This document shows positions 18,103-27,422 of a stretch of DNA of 64,000 bases, one piece after another. The DNA comes from Flavivirga eckloniae (GTDB lineage: Bacteria; Bacteroidota; Bacteroidia; Flavobacteriales; Flavobacteriaceae): contig NZ_CP025791.1 of NCBI RefSeq assembly GCF_002886045.1, forward strand, positions 1,937,001-2,001,000. The letters are read 5' to 3'. The notes below the pieces were generated by a model, which worked only from the letters and a program-made list of their open reading frames with translations, did no database searches and was not told the DNA's origin. Positions within the stretch are counted from its first letter, which is position 1. Every line of letters starts with the position of its first letter. Position numbers and translations under genes: made by a program.

Positions 18103-19608
18103 TTAAAATCCAGGGGTAATAATATCTATATTGTCATAGAACACTTCATTACTACTATCTACGGCATTTGATGCTCTAACATATATTACAACCTTATTTG
18201 TTGAAGGTGTAAATGTAAATGTAGTCGTTGTAAATGTGTCGTTGGTACTAGACGATTTAGAGCTATTAAAATCATTATCAATTAGAAAATAAGCATCTGC
18301 ATTGGTATCGCGTGCAGCTTCTGTATTAATAGCATCTTCGCTAGCAATTTCATTATTCAAAATGAATACTTCTGAATTAACACCAGCAGCTTCTGAACGC
18401 GAATCGATAGTAAAAGTATATTCTACACCAACTTCTACATCTACAACTTGATAAAGTCGACGACAAGCTTCGTTTATCTTTACACCTCTGCCGCCGCCGG
18501 CATCTGGTCCAAATTTGTTACCATCACTTGTAGAACCTGGTTGCTCATCAGCATCACCACAATTAGTTGCAAGCCAATCTTGTAAAGCTGTATTATTCCA
18601 AAGCGCTCTATAAGGGCTATCTATTTCTCCCAGAGCATCATCAATAACCTTACTATTAGGTGTCATATCCCAAGCATCTGCATTATCACCCGTATTAGAT
18701 GTGTGATCATTACATGCGCTATTTAGAACTATAGCTTTAAAAGTAGGTTCAATACCTCCAACTGGAACGGCTTTAACAATACTTTTTGATACACCAGCAG
18801 CGTTTGTTGTTGTTAATGTTACATTATATGTACCAGCAACTGCATAAGTGTGCGAAGGGTTAACTTCTGTAGAGGTATTACCATCTCCAAAATCCCAGCT
18901 ATGTGATACTGCTAAAATTGAATCATCTGTAAAGTTTGCCGTAAGAGATGACGTTGTAAACGTAAAATTAGGAACTGTAGATAATACCAATCCTTCTATG
19001 TTTTTGGAAACAGAAACCTCAACTCCTAAAAAGTTAGTGGCTGTAAGCGTTGCTACAAAAGTTTCTGCCGAAGCATATATGTGTACGGGATTAAACTTAG
19101 GATCATCTTCTGTGTCTTCTTCAGAATTCCACTCTACAGTGTCTCCATCACCGAAATCCCAAACCAGTTTACTGGCTCCAGAAGTTAGGTTTTCAAAAGT
19201 TACTTCGGAGTCTACAGCAGTGTGATTAAAACCAACAAAAATAGGTGCCACATCCGATGAAGCTTCCGCTACTAAACCATCAGAACTTGTTGTGGTTAGC
19301 TTCACGGTATATAGGCCACCTGTTGCATAGGTATAATCTGGATTGGCTTCTGTTGATGTATTGCCATCTCCGAAATCCCATAAATACGAAGCTGCATCTG
19401 TTGAATAGCTTCTAAATACTACCGATAAATTATCATTAGCACCTGCACTAGTAGTAAATAGTGTATTTGGTTGTATATTGTTCACATTTCCAGTTGGTGG
19501 TACGAAATCTTCGTGACCACTATCGTAACATGATATAAGGCTCAAAGTTATAAACAATAGTGCGAAAACGCTTCTATTGATTTTTTTATTTAATTTATTA
19601 TAAACCAT
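18103..19608 (-). CDS. surface lipoprotein with three PKD domains
   Basis: This 501-residue lipoprotein (LISCYDSG) carries three PKD repeats, seen from WDFGDGNTSTE (first and third) and WDFGDGDTVEW (second), each followed by the PKD ending of HTYA-x-AGTY type. Residues about 290-500 form a separate beta-rich module, probably a carbohydrate-binding domain, containing GRGVKINEACRRLYQVVDVEVG. It stands where SusE/SusF-type glycan-binding proteins usually stand, after susC-susD and before the lyases. It is probably an alginate-binding surface protein, but the ligand is not shown by the sequence. Confidence 0.82.
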   Translation of the reverse strand: MVYNKLNKKINRSVFALLFITLSLISCYDSGHEDFVPPTGNVNNIQPNTLFTTSAGANDNLSVVFRSYSTDAASYLWDFGDGNTSTEANPDYTYATGGLYTVKLTTTSSDGLVAEASSDVAPIFVGFNHTAVDSEVTFENLTSGASKLVWDFGDGDTVEWNSEEDTEDDPKFNPVHIYASAETFVATLTATNFLGVEVSVSKNIEGLVLSTVPNFTFTTSSLTANFTDDSILAVSHSWDFGDGNTSTEVNPSHTYAVAGTYNVTLTTTNAAGVSKSIVKAVPVGGIEPTFKAIVLNSACNDHTSNTGDNADAWDMTPNSKVIDDALGEIDSPYRALWNNTALQDWLATNCGDADEQPGSTSDGNKFGPDAGGGRGVKINEACRRLYQVVDVEVGVEYTFTIDSRSEAAGVNSEVFILNNEIASEDAINTEAARDTNADAYFLIDNDFNSSKSSSTNDTFTTTTFTFTPSTNKVVIYVRASNAVDSSNEVFYDNIDIITPGF

Positions 19609-19630
19609 AATATTAAATTTTAGAACTTTA

Positions 19631-20824
19631 CTATTGTTTTACTGTTATATCAAATGAATCCAATCTACTCTCTACACCTGAATTTGTTGCAAAGATTATT
19701 ACAGTTTCATTTTCTCCTGCTTCGAATGTAATAGCATGTTTTTTGAAAACATCGTCTACTCTTCCCGCATTGGTATCTGTTCTTGAAGCAATAATATTCT
19801 CCTCCAATTGAGCTTCTGCATAGCTAGAAGTATTTGGAGTTAATATAGATACTTTCATTTCTCCAGAGCTATTCTTTTCAAAAGCAGTAAAGTAAGTTAG
19901 TACATATTCTGCTCCAGGAGTAACACTTATTTCCTGATAAGCAACTCTAGCACCATCTGATGGGAATTTTGCTGCTTGCGTACCTTCTGGTAAAATACCT
20001 TCTTCAGATTTTGTATTAATCTGTATTACCGTAGTACCTCCTCCTAGTGGACTCCAGGCACTGTTACTTGGAGCTCTCCAGGAATCTCTACCATCACCTG
20101 TTCCATCGAACAAACTGTTGTCTTCAAAACCAGGTTCTGCAATCTCAGGTATTGGAATTGTTGGTATAGCCTGATTAACAGTAATTGTTTTCTCTGTAAA
20201 ATCTGATTTACCAAGGTTATCTGTTACCGTTAAACCAACTTTATATTCACCTGGACCAGGGAAAGAAAAGATTAATTCCCGATCTTCTAATGTTGCTGCT
20301 TCTAACGCAGAGATTTGACTTTCTAAATCAGCTACTTTTTGTAAAACTTCATCTGAAAGCCCTGCTCTTGCTGCATCTAATTGAACTTCGAGTGCATCAA
20401 TTTCTGCCTCTAACACAGTAACCTTATCGGGGTTAGATTCGCAAGGTATTTTAAATTCCAGTTTTGCAATTTGCTGCTCTATTGCTACAATGGTAGCCAA
20501 CTCAGCATCAATTGATTGCTTTAAAACGGGTAAGTTTTTATTTATTAATGTTACGCCATCAGAAGGTGTAATGACCCATTGATATTTTGTACCATTTACA
20601 GCCAAATTTGAACCTGCTTGAAACTTAAAATCATATTTAGCCCACAATTCAACATCATTACAGTCAAATTTTGAAGTAGTCACGTCCGTCACATTATAAA
20701 AAGGTGTTGGGCCTGTAATATCTTCTAAATCGCCAACCTCTGCTAAATCATCACTAACACAAGAAGCTATAGCTACACATGTACCTAAAACTATATATTT
20801 TATTTTTGTCAAATATTTATTCAT
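19631..20824 (-). CDS. PKD lipoprotein with coiled coil inserted in the PKD fold
   Basis: The 397-residue lipoprotein (IASCVSDD) begins a PKD-like domain at about 62-97 (WVITPSDGVTL). A charged heptad-rich insertion of about 80 residues follows (98-180, LEAEIDALEVQLDAARAG), and the fold then completes with FSFPGPGEYKVGLTVTDNLG (about 186-205). The C-terminal half (about 225-397) is a second beta-sandwich of CBM type. It occupies a SusE-like position directly after susD and probably binds glycan at the surface. The two-cysteine pair at 55 and 128 brackets the first half and the insertion. Confidence 0.8.
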   Translation of the reverse strand: MNKYLTKIKYIVLGTCVAIASCVSDDLAEVGDLEDITGPTPFYNVTDVTTSKFDCNDVELWAKYDFKFQAGSNLAVNGTKYQWVITPSDGVTLINKNLPVLKQSIDAELATIVAIEQQIAKLEFKIPCESNPDKVTVLEAEIDALEVQLDAARAGLSDEVLQKVADLESQISALEAATLEDRELIFSFPGPGEYKVGLTVTDNLGKSDFTEKTITVNQAIPTIPIPEIAEPGFEDNSLFDGTGDGRDSWRAPSNSAWSPLGGGTTVIQINTKSEEGILPEGTQAAKFPSDGARVAYQEISVTPGAEYVLTYFTAFEKNSSGEMKVSILTPNTSSYAEAQLEENIIASRTDTNAGRVDDVFKKHAITFEAGENETVIIFATNSGVESRLDSFDITVKQ

Positions 20825-20836
20825 AATTATAAGTTT

Positions 20837-22441
20837 TTAGTATCCGTCGTTCTGTCTATAAAAATTAGGTAAATTGTCTATTTCCCTTTGTGGAAAAGGA
20901 AGGTATTTCTTTTCATTTGTATAGAACAAATTGTTTGCGTTCGAAAACTGGTTTAAAACATCATCGGCTTCACCAAATCTTATTAAATCGTACAAACGTT
21001 GATTTTCGTATACAAACTCAACTCTTCGCTCATCTAACAACCCTTGTTTTGTTAAATTAGCAACTTCTTCAAGTCCTGCTCTTGCTCTAACTTGATTAAA
21101 AGCTTCAACAGCTCTTGGGTCTGTAGTGCTATCGGCACCAGCCAAAATGGCTTCTGCATATAACAACAGGACATCGGCATATCTTAAAACAATCCAATCA
21201 TTATCCCCAATCTCACCATCTGTTGGGAATTTAGCATTAAAAGTATCGTTTGTTAACACTGTTGGGTTATAAGACAACTCATCTATACTGGCAAAGAATC
21301 TCACTGGTTGCTCTTCTGGGGTCATAACCCCTAAAAAGTCAAGTGAAGCAATATTTACACCATTAGATGGCCCTTGTAAAGTCATGGCAAAACTATGTGA
21401 TTCTGAATCGGTTTCTACCTGATCGTCTAAACCGCTATCGCTGGTTGCATAGTTATCGCTATTAACAAGATCGTAAGCAATCGAGAAAATGACTTCATTG
21501 TTAATTTCGAGTGCCGTACTGTTTGACCAGGCACCAGTAAGTCTACCATTTGAATACCCATCTGAAATTGCATTTCCAAATATATGACCATAATTCATGA
21601 TCAAATTAGCAGTATATTCTTCATCTGTTAAAACGTCCGCAATATTATTTATAGGATCCGGATTAAGTTCCAATTGTTTGGCACTTGCTCTTTCTGTAAA
21701 AATCAGTTCATATTTATAAGTGCTACTGTTTTCTACAACAGATGCCAATAAAAGTTCTGCCTCTGTATAATTAGGGGTAGGTTGACTTAAATATGCTTTT
21801 GCTGCTAAACAAATAGCTGCCCCCTCAGAAGGTCGATATCTATTTTGTGCCACGCCATTTAAATAAGCAATTGATGTTTTAAAATCATCAATAATTTTCT
21901 CGTAAACCTCAGCCTCAGGTAATTGAGGATAGTTTAAAGCTTCTTCCTTAGTTATATCTAAAACCTTATCTACATAAGGAATATTTTGATATGCTCTTAC
22001 TAAGTTGAAATGGCATAACGCTCTCATAAAATAAGCTTCCCCTACTGTATATTGAAATGCTTCCGGAGCTAAAAATCGGTTATCTATAATAGTATTGGCA
22101 TGCTTAATGGCAGCCATATTATTAGAATAATAGGTAGCTACATCGCCATTATTTGGGTCTACATTGTAAGCATTAATTGCTGGAAAGTTTCCGTTTTCTG
22201 TATTTGCTCTTACATTATCCGATCTTAACTCGGTTAATAAAAATTCGTTTGCCGGAACTTTTTGGTAGGCATCTAAAATACCATTCGCCAATAGTTTAAA
22301 TCCATTATCGGTTTGTAGTAACTCCTCTAAGGAAAGTGCTGTAGGGTTACTAAGATCGAGTTCTTCCTCACAACTTGTAAATAAAGCTACAAAAGAAAAA
22401 CAAACTATTATATTTAATAAATATATTCTTTTCATAATCAA
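20837..22441 (-). CDS. SusD-family outer-membrane lipoprotein (cassette 1)
   Basis: SusD proteins bind glycan at the cell surface and act as the lid of the SusC channel. This 534-residue lipoprotein (LFTSCEEEL) has the tetratricopeptide-like N-terminal half and the C-terminal SusD landmarks: WIVLRYADVLLLYAEA, AFNQVRARAGL, LLDERRVEFVYENQRLYDLIRFG and the end PFPQREIDNLPNFYRQNDGY. Its start abuts the susC stop by one base, indicating tight coupling. Context makes alginate or its oligomers the ligand. Confidence 0.96.
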   Translation of the reverse strand: MIMKRIYLLNIIVCFSFVALFTSCEEELDLSNPTALSLEELLQTDNGFKLLANGILDAYQKVPANEFLLTELRSDNVRANTENGNFPAINAYNVDPNNGDVATYYSNNMAAIKHANTIIDNRFLAPEAFQYTVGEAYFMRALCHFNLVRAYQNIPYVDKVLDITKEEALNYPQLPEAEVYEKIIDDFKTSIAYLNGVAQNRYRPSEGAAICLAAKAYLSQPTPNYTEAELLLASVVENSSTYKYELIFTERASAKQLELNPDPINNIADVLTDEEYTANLIMNYGHIFGNAISDGYSNGRLTGAWSNSTALEINNEVIFSIAYDLVNSDNYATSDSGLDDQVETDSESHSFAMTLQGPSNGVNIASLDFLGVMTPEEQPVRFFASIDELSYNPTVLTNDTFNAKFPTDGEIGDNDWIVLRYADVLLLYAEAILAGADSTTDPRAVEAFNQVRARAGLEEVANLTKQGLLDERRVEFVYENQRLYDLIRFGEADDVLNQFSNANNLFYTNEKKYLPFPQREIDNLPNFYRQNDGY

Positions 22442-25400
22442 TTAAAATTGTAAGTTAATCCCTGCTGAAATTGTTCTAACCACTGGCCCATCACCTCTTT
22501 GATAACCTGCTGTTAGTGGTGTATTAGCATTATCTGACGTTTGACCAGCAGCATCTGGGTTAAACCCTTCGTAACCTTTAGCGGTAAAGAAGAGTAAGTT
22601 CTCACCCGTCATATACAATCTTAGTCTATCTATGTTAAGCTTTGAAGTAACTAACTCTGGCAACGTATACCCTAATGTTACATTTCTTAAAGTTACATAA
22701 GAAGCATCTTGTATATGATCGTTTGTAAATCTTCTATGAACTGTTAAATCTCTGTCTGGGAAATTGGAAACTTCATTTACAGCCGATTCACTGGCAAAGT
22801 ACAACTGATCTAAATCGGCAACCCTAACTTCGGCTCCATGAGATCCTTGCCATTGAAATGAAAAATCGAACTCGCGAAACGTAAAATCTGAATTGAATCC
22901 CCATACAAAATCAGGGTATGGACTACCTAATTCTGTTCTATCTTCATCATCAATAACCCCATCATTATTCAAATCTTTTACGTAAACATCAGCAAAATCA
23001 TTGTTAAACCTATTAAATGGATTGTCTACCCACTCTAACGGAATCTCCTTTTCGTAAACCCAACCGTAAAAAGAAGTTATCGGCTGTCCTACTCGTGCTA
23101 TAAATTCCGTAGGTCTGGTATCCTGATCAATTCTAGAGATAATTTGTTGGTTATTTCCTAAACTAACCACTTCATTCCTGTTTAAAGAGAATTGACCTGA
23201 CGCTCTCCAGCTAGCATTTTCGTTAGCGAAAATTCTAGAGCTCAATTCCAGTTCTATACCCTCATTTTTAACTTCTCCTATATTCTGTAACCAGTTATCT
23301 GTACCATAAGTGGCGGCTACTGGGGCAAAAAGAATTAAGTCTTCACTTGTTCTTGTATAGTAATCGGCTTTTAAGCTTAAAACACCTCTACCAAATGTAA
23401 CATCTAAACCAGGGTTAAACTCTATTAATTTTTCCCAACCTAAATTTTGATTCGCTAAGGTTACTCCTTTAACTCCTGTTCCTCCATTATAACCAATGGT
23501 ACTGAATGTTTCTTCGAATCTGTAAAGTGAATCGAATATATTGTTAGAGATCTCATTAGAACCTGAGATACCATAACTAGCTCTTAATTTTAAAAACGTT
23601 ACAATTTCGTTTGCTGGTAAGAAATCTTCGTTAGTTACAACCCAACCTACAGAAGCTGCAGGAAAGAATCCGAACCTTGTATTTGAACCAAATCTGGTAC
23701 TACCATCGGTACGAGCAGATACCTGGAACAGGTATTTCTCATCATAATTATAATCTAGTCTTCCAAAATATGAAACTAGCTTATCTGTTCCATTATTGGT
23801 AAATGTTGTCCCCCCATCTGCAATGGAGATATTGTTATTAAAATCGTCTGTAAAGCCTACCGCTTCAGATTCTTGTCTATAAAAATCTCTTTGCGTATAC
23901 TCAAACCCTAATACAGTATTAAAATTATGTTTGCCAAAATCTTTCTTATATTTAAGAATAGACTCAAAGGCATACTGATTTACTTCATCTCTTCGTTCTA
24001 AACGGTAAGATTCTTGTTCTCTATTTTCCTGACCAAATAAAAAGTCGGCCTCATTCGTCTTATTATGTCTAAAAACACCTGAAATAGTCTGTCTGAAATT
24101 AAGACCTTTAGCCAATTCAACATCAAAGTAAGAAGATGCATTTAAAGCTAATTTCTTTTTGGTTCTGGATCTTTCTAAAAAGTGCACTAAAGGATGAACG
24201 TTTTTAGTAGTAGATAAGGTTAATCCGCCTGATGTTAAATCGCTAACTAATGGAAGCCCTGTACTTGGATCTCTGGCAATTCTTCTCTGATCGTCTGGCG
24301 ATACTGTAAAAACATGATCGAAAGCTCTTGAAAATCCATAACTACCTACACCTAAGTTTTCAAATAATTTTCCTGCATCTGTTGAAGTACCAACATCTGT
24401 AGAAAACTGAGTTACATATTTTAAGTGCTCTTCGTTTAAGCGTAACGGCACATGCCCATATTGTCTTAATGGATCAGTAAATCTCGCAGGCAATCTATCT
24501 TGATCGTTGTAATTAACACGTAAATTTGCTCCAAACTTGATTTTCTTGTTTTTCGATTTACTGTCAACCTTTATTCTGGCATTATATTTTTTAAAATTAT
24601 CTTTTATTGCAATACCTTCATCTTCAAGATATCCTAAAGACGCTGTATAATTGGTTAGCTCCGATCCTCCTCTTGCTGCAAAAGAGTGACTTTGTATAAC
24701 ACCACCAATGAAAACTTCATCTTGCCAGTTTTTTTCTCCGCCTCCTAAACCAGCTAAAAAATCCATAGCTTCAAGCTCTGCATAAGCCGTGTTGTAGTCA
24801 CCGATTACTCTATCGTAGTTTGGACTATCAAGTGAAATGGCATCAACGGTACCCTGCAATCCATCTAACCTGGCTCTTTCCTGAGCGATAGATCTATTAA
24901 AGTTTTTGTTTTTGTTGGCGTATTTGTATCCTGTAAATGAGTTATAAGAAAACTTTGTTTTACCAATAACACCTTTTTTAAGTGTAACTAAAATGACACC
25001 GTTAGCACCACGAGAACCGTATATTGCTACCGATGAAGCATCTTTTAAAACACTTAAAGATTCAATGTTGTTATTATCAATAGTAGCTAAAATATCAGGA
25101 TCGGTTCCTAATACAACCCCATCGACAACAATTAAAGGTGATGATGAACCAGTAATAGATCCCGGACCTCTTAATGTAATTTTAGGATCACCACCTGCTT
25201 CAGATGCGACCACCTGAATTCTTAAACCAGCTACTTTTCCTTGAAGTGCATCTTCCACCCTCGATACAGAAAAGTCCTTAATATCTTTAGATGAAACCTT
25301 TGTTAATGCACTGGTAACATTTTTTTGCTTTTGATCTCCATAGGCAACAACCACAATCTCTTCCAGTTTGGATATATCTTCTACAAGAGAGATATTAATC

Positions 25401-25672
25401 GTCTCTTGATCGCCTACAGGAACATTTTGAGTTTCATAACCTATATATGAGAATTGCAACACATCCCCACTGCTCGCTCTTAATTGATATTTACCATCAA
25501 AATCTGTGGATGTCCCTGTGGACGTGTTCACTATAACAACATTTACACCGGGAATGGGAAGGTTATCTGTTGCAGACACAACCGTTCCTTTTATAACCGT
25601 TCCACTCTGTGCAATTAATACAATATTGAAAAACAATATTGTTATTAGAGTTAGTTTAGTTTTTAAATTCAT
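22442..25672 (-). CDS. SusC-family TonB-dependent outer-membrane transporter (cassette 1)
   Basis: This 1076-residue importer takes oligosaccharides across the outer membrane using TonB. It has a signal peptide, a CarboxypepD_reg-like domain (about 25-100: GTVVSATDNLPIPGVNV, GKYQL, FSYIGYETQ), a TonB-box-like EIVVVAYGD, the plug (ALQGKVAGLRI, DGVVLG, SVLKDASSVAIYGSRGANG) and a 22-strand barrel ending in INLQF. The first gene of a six-gene operon, it has a 300-bp leader with two conserved hairpins and a triple operator. Its first 110 residues closely match those of the second SusC, while the rest is much more divergent. Confidence 0.97.
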   Translation of the reverse strand: MNLKTKLTLITILFFNIVLIAQSGTVIKGTVVSATDNLPIPGVNVVIVNTSTGTSTDFDGKYQLRASSGDVLQFSYIGYETQNVPVGDQETINISLVEDISKLEEIVVVAYGDQKQKNVTSALTKVSSKDIKDFSVSRVEDALQGKVAGLRIQVVASEAGGDPKITLRGPGSITGSSSPLIVVDGVVLGTDPDILATIDNNNIESLSVLKDASSVAIYGSRGANGVILVTLKKGVIGKTKFSYNSFTGYKYANKNKNFNRSIAQERARLDGLQGTVDAISLDSPNYDRVIGDYNTAYAELEAMDFLAGLGGGEKNWQDEVFIGGVIQSHSFAARGGSELTNYTASLGYLEDEGIAIKDNFKKYNARIKVDSKSKNKKIKFGANLRVNYNDQDRLPARFTDPLRQYGHVPLRLNEEHLKYVTQFSTDVGTSTDAGKLFENLGVGSYGFSRAFDHVFTVSPDDQRRIARDPSTGLPLVSDLTSGGLTLSTTKNVHPLVHFLERSRTKKKLALNASSYFDVELAKGLNFRQTISGVFRHNKTNEADFLFGQENREQESYRLERRDEVNQYAFESILKYKKDFGKHNFNTVLGFEYTQRDFYRQESEAVGFTDDFNNNISIADGGTTFTNNGTDKLVSYFGRLDYNYDEKYLFQVSARTDGSTRFGSNTRFGFFPAASVGWVVTNEDFLPANEIVTFLKLRASYGISGSNEISNNIFDSLYRFEETFSTIGYNGGTGVKGVTLANQNLGWEKLIEFNPGLDVTFGRGVLSLKADYYTRTSEDLILFAPVAATYGTDNWLQNIGEVKNEGIELELSSRIFANENASWRASGQFSLNRNEVVSLGNNQQIISRIDQDTRPTEFIARVGQPITSFYGWVYEKEIPLEWVDNPFNRFNNDFADVYVKDLNNDGVIDDEDRTELGSPYPDFVWGFNSDFTFREFDFSFQWQGSHGAEVRVADLDQLYFASESAVNEVSNFPDRDLTVHRRFTNDHIQDASYVTLRNVTLGYTLPELVTSKLNIDRLRLYMTGENLLFFTAKGYEGFNPDAAGQTSDNANTPLTAGYQRGDGPVVRTISAGINLQF

Positions 25673-25848
25673 AATTAACTTATTTTATGTTTTTAAATTG
25701 TAAGTTTAAATTTGTATTCTTTGCCAATTAGTTTCGTCCCATTAAGAATTACATAATTTTTAGCTCACCACACAAAAAATATAATCTTCCATAAGTTTTG
25801 TAATTTCTAAAGATGTATATTTTTATATAGCAGCTACCTGTGTTTTAT

Positions 25849-25912
25849 TTTACCTCCCTCCTAAAAGAAGTAAATTAGTTATAAAAAGAATAGACGTGCA
25901 CCTGTTCTTTTT
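25849..25912 (-). ncRNA. conserved leader RNA of susC1, two hairpins
   Basis: In the transcript one hairpin has arms from 25867-25874 and 25849-25856 with a ten-base loop containing AGGAGG. The other has arms from 25901-25911 and 25884-25894 with the loop UGCACG. Both recur in the susC2 leader at 35901-35962. In the second hairpin a G-C pair there is an A-U pair here, and other differences keep G-U wobbles, which indicates selection on RNA structure. Function is not known. Confidence 0.65.
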
Positions 25913-25977
25913 TATTGTTTCGTCATATATGATTTGGATTTTTTGAAAGGTTATACATTGAGTTTGTCTTGTTTTTA

Positions 25978-26045
25978 CTGGAAAACCAAATTGGTTTACC
26001 AGATTGGTTTTCCAAATATATGTTAATTTTTTTGTTAAAACCAAA
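25978..26045 (-). promoter_or_regulatory. promoter A: triple 13-bp operator on the susC1 promoter
   Basis: Three repeats with a 13-bp period are CTGGAAAACCAAA (25978), TTGGTTTACCAGA (25991) and TTGGTTTTCCAAA (26004). On the minus strand the last unit runs into TATATTTG (26013-26020), a TAnnTTTG -7 box, with TTTG of the -33 element at 26042-26045. The operators thus cover the start of transcription. Confidence 0.82.
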
Positions 26046-26066
26046 AAAATCGAAATTTTAACACTA

Positions 26067-26150
26067 CTATTCTATATGGCGTTATAGAATTGGGCCAAAA
26101 ACATCGATTAGTATACTTTTACAAGCACAATAAGTACAATTGGGGCTTCT
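26067..26150 (-). pseudogene. decayed tail of a kdgF-like cupin gene
   Basis: Read on the minus strand this gives ILIDVFGPI, then a stop, then three codons and a TAG, against ILIDVFSPIREDFME in the intact cupin at 36117-36464. A cysteine five residues before matches as well. The remnant stands in the same place relative to promoter A as the intact gene does to promoter D. The region further upstream is too decayed to read. Confidence 0.75.
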
Positions 26151-26280
26151 TTAGCTCTATTTGCAGTGCATCTCTGTTAGACACTAACATTCCTTGTCTA
26201 TCAGCAGAAATCAAACATCAAGAAGCAATCATTAAAAACTAAAAAAGTCTATTTATATTAGTCACAAAACTTTAGATGTA

Positions 26281-26322
26281 ATATAAGAAAAGCCTTTTAT
26301 TTCAAAAAGGCTTTTCTTATAT
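26281..26322 (-). terminator. strong terminator after the 26336 gene
   Basis: Arms at 26281-26298 and 26305-26322 form a perfect 18-bp stem around a 6-nt loop, with the GC-containing centre AAAAGCC/GGCTTTT. It begins 14 bp past the stop codon. Confidence 0.9.
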
Positions 26323-26335
26323 AAAATGAGTAAGC

Positions 26336-27250
26336 TTACTTAACAACTATTTTTTGAGTTAAACTACTATTTTCTGTAGCTATTCTTAATAAATACATTC
26401 CAGAACTAAGGCTTGAAACATTAATATTACTATTTGATAAACCTTTTTGTCCGTAAACTTCTTTTCCTAATATGTTGTAAATTTTAACAGATGACACTTC
26501 AATATTATCAGCGTTTATTGTTAATACTTCTTCAACTGGGTTAGGGTGTACTTTAAATTTTGAGGCAAGAAAATCTTCAGCTGAAAGCGTTGTTGTATTA
26601 GCTAAAACCAAATTATCCATTCTAATCTCTGAATCTCCATTCATCCAACCTTTATCTTTACCCGAATCTCCGTGGGATCCAGCATCGTAAGGTCCTACAG
26701 CTCTAATAAATATAGCTATACTAGTCTCAGACCCAGTATTGAATGTTAACTGCGTGATCGCATTAGTATTTGTGTTTCCTGGAGGTGTTACAAGGGTTCT
26801 TGCAAGCTGGTTCGCAGCCATCTCAACGGCTGCAACGGTACTGTAACCAAATCCTTCCTGAGCAGCATCAGCTGGCACATCATATGCAGGTGTATATCCT
26901 CCTTCATACCCACTACCCTTTAGTATTATAATTTCAACATGCATTGTTGTCGTTGGGTCTATTTTGTAGGTGTAATCTAAATCTAATGTGTAATCACTAT
27001 TAGCAACAACAGCAACTTCTTGATAAATACCATCAGACTCAAAGTCATCAAATTTCACTACATCGTTACTATTCGACGTAGAGGATTCTGCTTGGTCAGC
27101 AATGTCTTTATTGATCCATCCAGAACAAGAACAATCAGTACCTGCAGATTTAGGAATTTTGTCAAAAGTAGCATTATGTACAGTTGGTTGCACTTGAGAA
27201 TACCCCAAAGCAGACACACAAAGCAATAATAAAAGTAATTGTGTTTTCAT
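26336..27250 (-). CDS. T9SS-secreted putative carbohydrate-binding protein
   Basis: The 304-residue protein has a signal peptide (LCVSALGYSQ), a beta-sandwich of CBM4/16-like type (about 22-215; NATFDKIP, GIYQEVAVVANSDYTLDLDY, SEIRMDNLVLA) and a T9SS type A sorting domain (about 225-304; FKVHPNPVEEVLTI, KIYNILGKEVY, SSGMYLLRI, QKIVVK). No catalytic residues are recognised. It has its own operator-bearing promoter and terminator inside the alginate locus, so it is probably a secreted or surface-attached alginate-binding protein. Confidence 0.82.
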   Translation of the reverse strand: MKTQLLLLLLCVSALGYSQVQPTVHNATFDKIPKSAGTDCSCSGWINKDIADQAESSTSNSNDVVKFDDFESDGIYQEVAVVANSDYTLDLDYTYKIDPTTTMHVEIIILKGSGYEGGYTPAYDVPADAAQEGFGYSTVAAVEMAANQLARTLVTPPGNTNTNAITQLTFNTGSETSIAIFIRAVGPYDAGSHGDSGKDKGWMNGDSEIRMDNLVLANTTTLSAEDFLASKFKVHPNPVEEVLTINADNIEVSSVKIYNILGKEVYGQKGLSNSNINVSSLSSGMYLLRIATENSSLTQKIVVK

Positions 27251-27322
27251 AATTATATAATTTTAATGAATTAATAGTAAATTGAAATTATCACAACTGT
27301 GCTAGGTTAAGTATATGTATTT

Positions 27323-27388
27323 TTGGAAAACCAAACTGGAAAACCAATTTGGTTAACCAAATATAGTTATTATTAGGAGTTTTCCAAA
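27323..27388 (-). promoter_or_regulatory. promoter B: triple 13-bp operator
   Basis: The repeats are TTGGAAAACCAAA (27323), CTGGAAAACCAAT (27336) and TTGGTTAACCAAA (27349). On the minus strand TATATTTG (27358-27365) is the -7 box and TTTG (27385-27388) the -33 element, with exactly 19 bp between. It drives the T9SS protein gene at 27250. Confidence 0.85.
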
Positions 27389-27422
27389 TTTTATTTTGTT
27401 AAAATGATTGTTTTACAAGTGT

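Noticed and set aside
18848-19225. 125-codon open frame on the plus strand
   Set aside because: It is a shadow of the PKD-repeat gene on the other strand and has no start signal or domain of its own.
25850-26044. 64-codon open frame on the minus strand
   Set aside because: It covers the -7 box, the triple operator and the leader hairpin. The homologous stretch in cassette 2 does not keep the frame.
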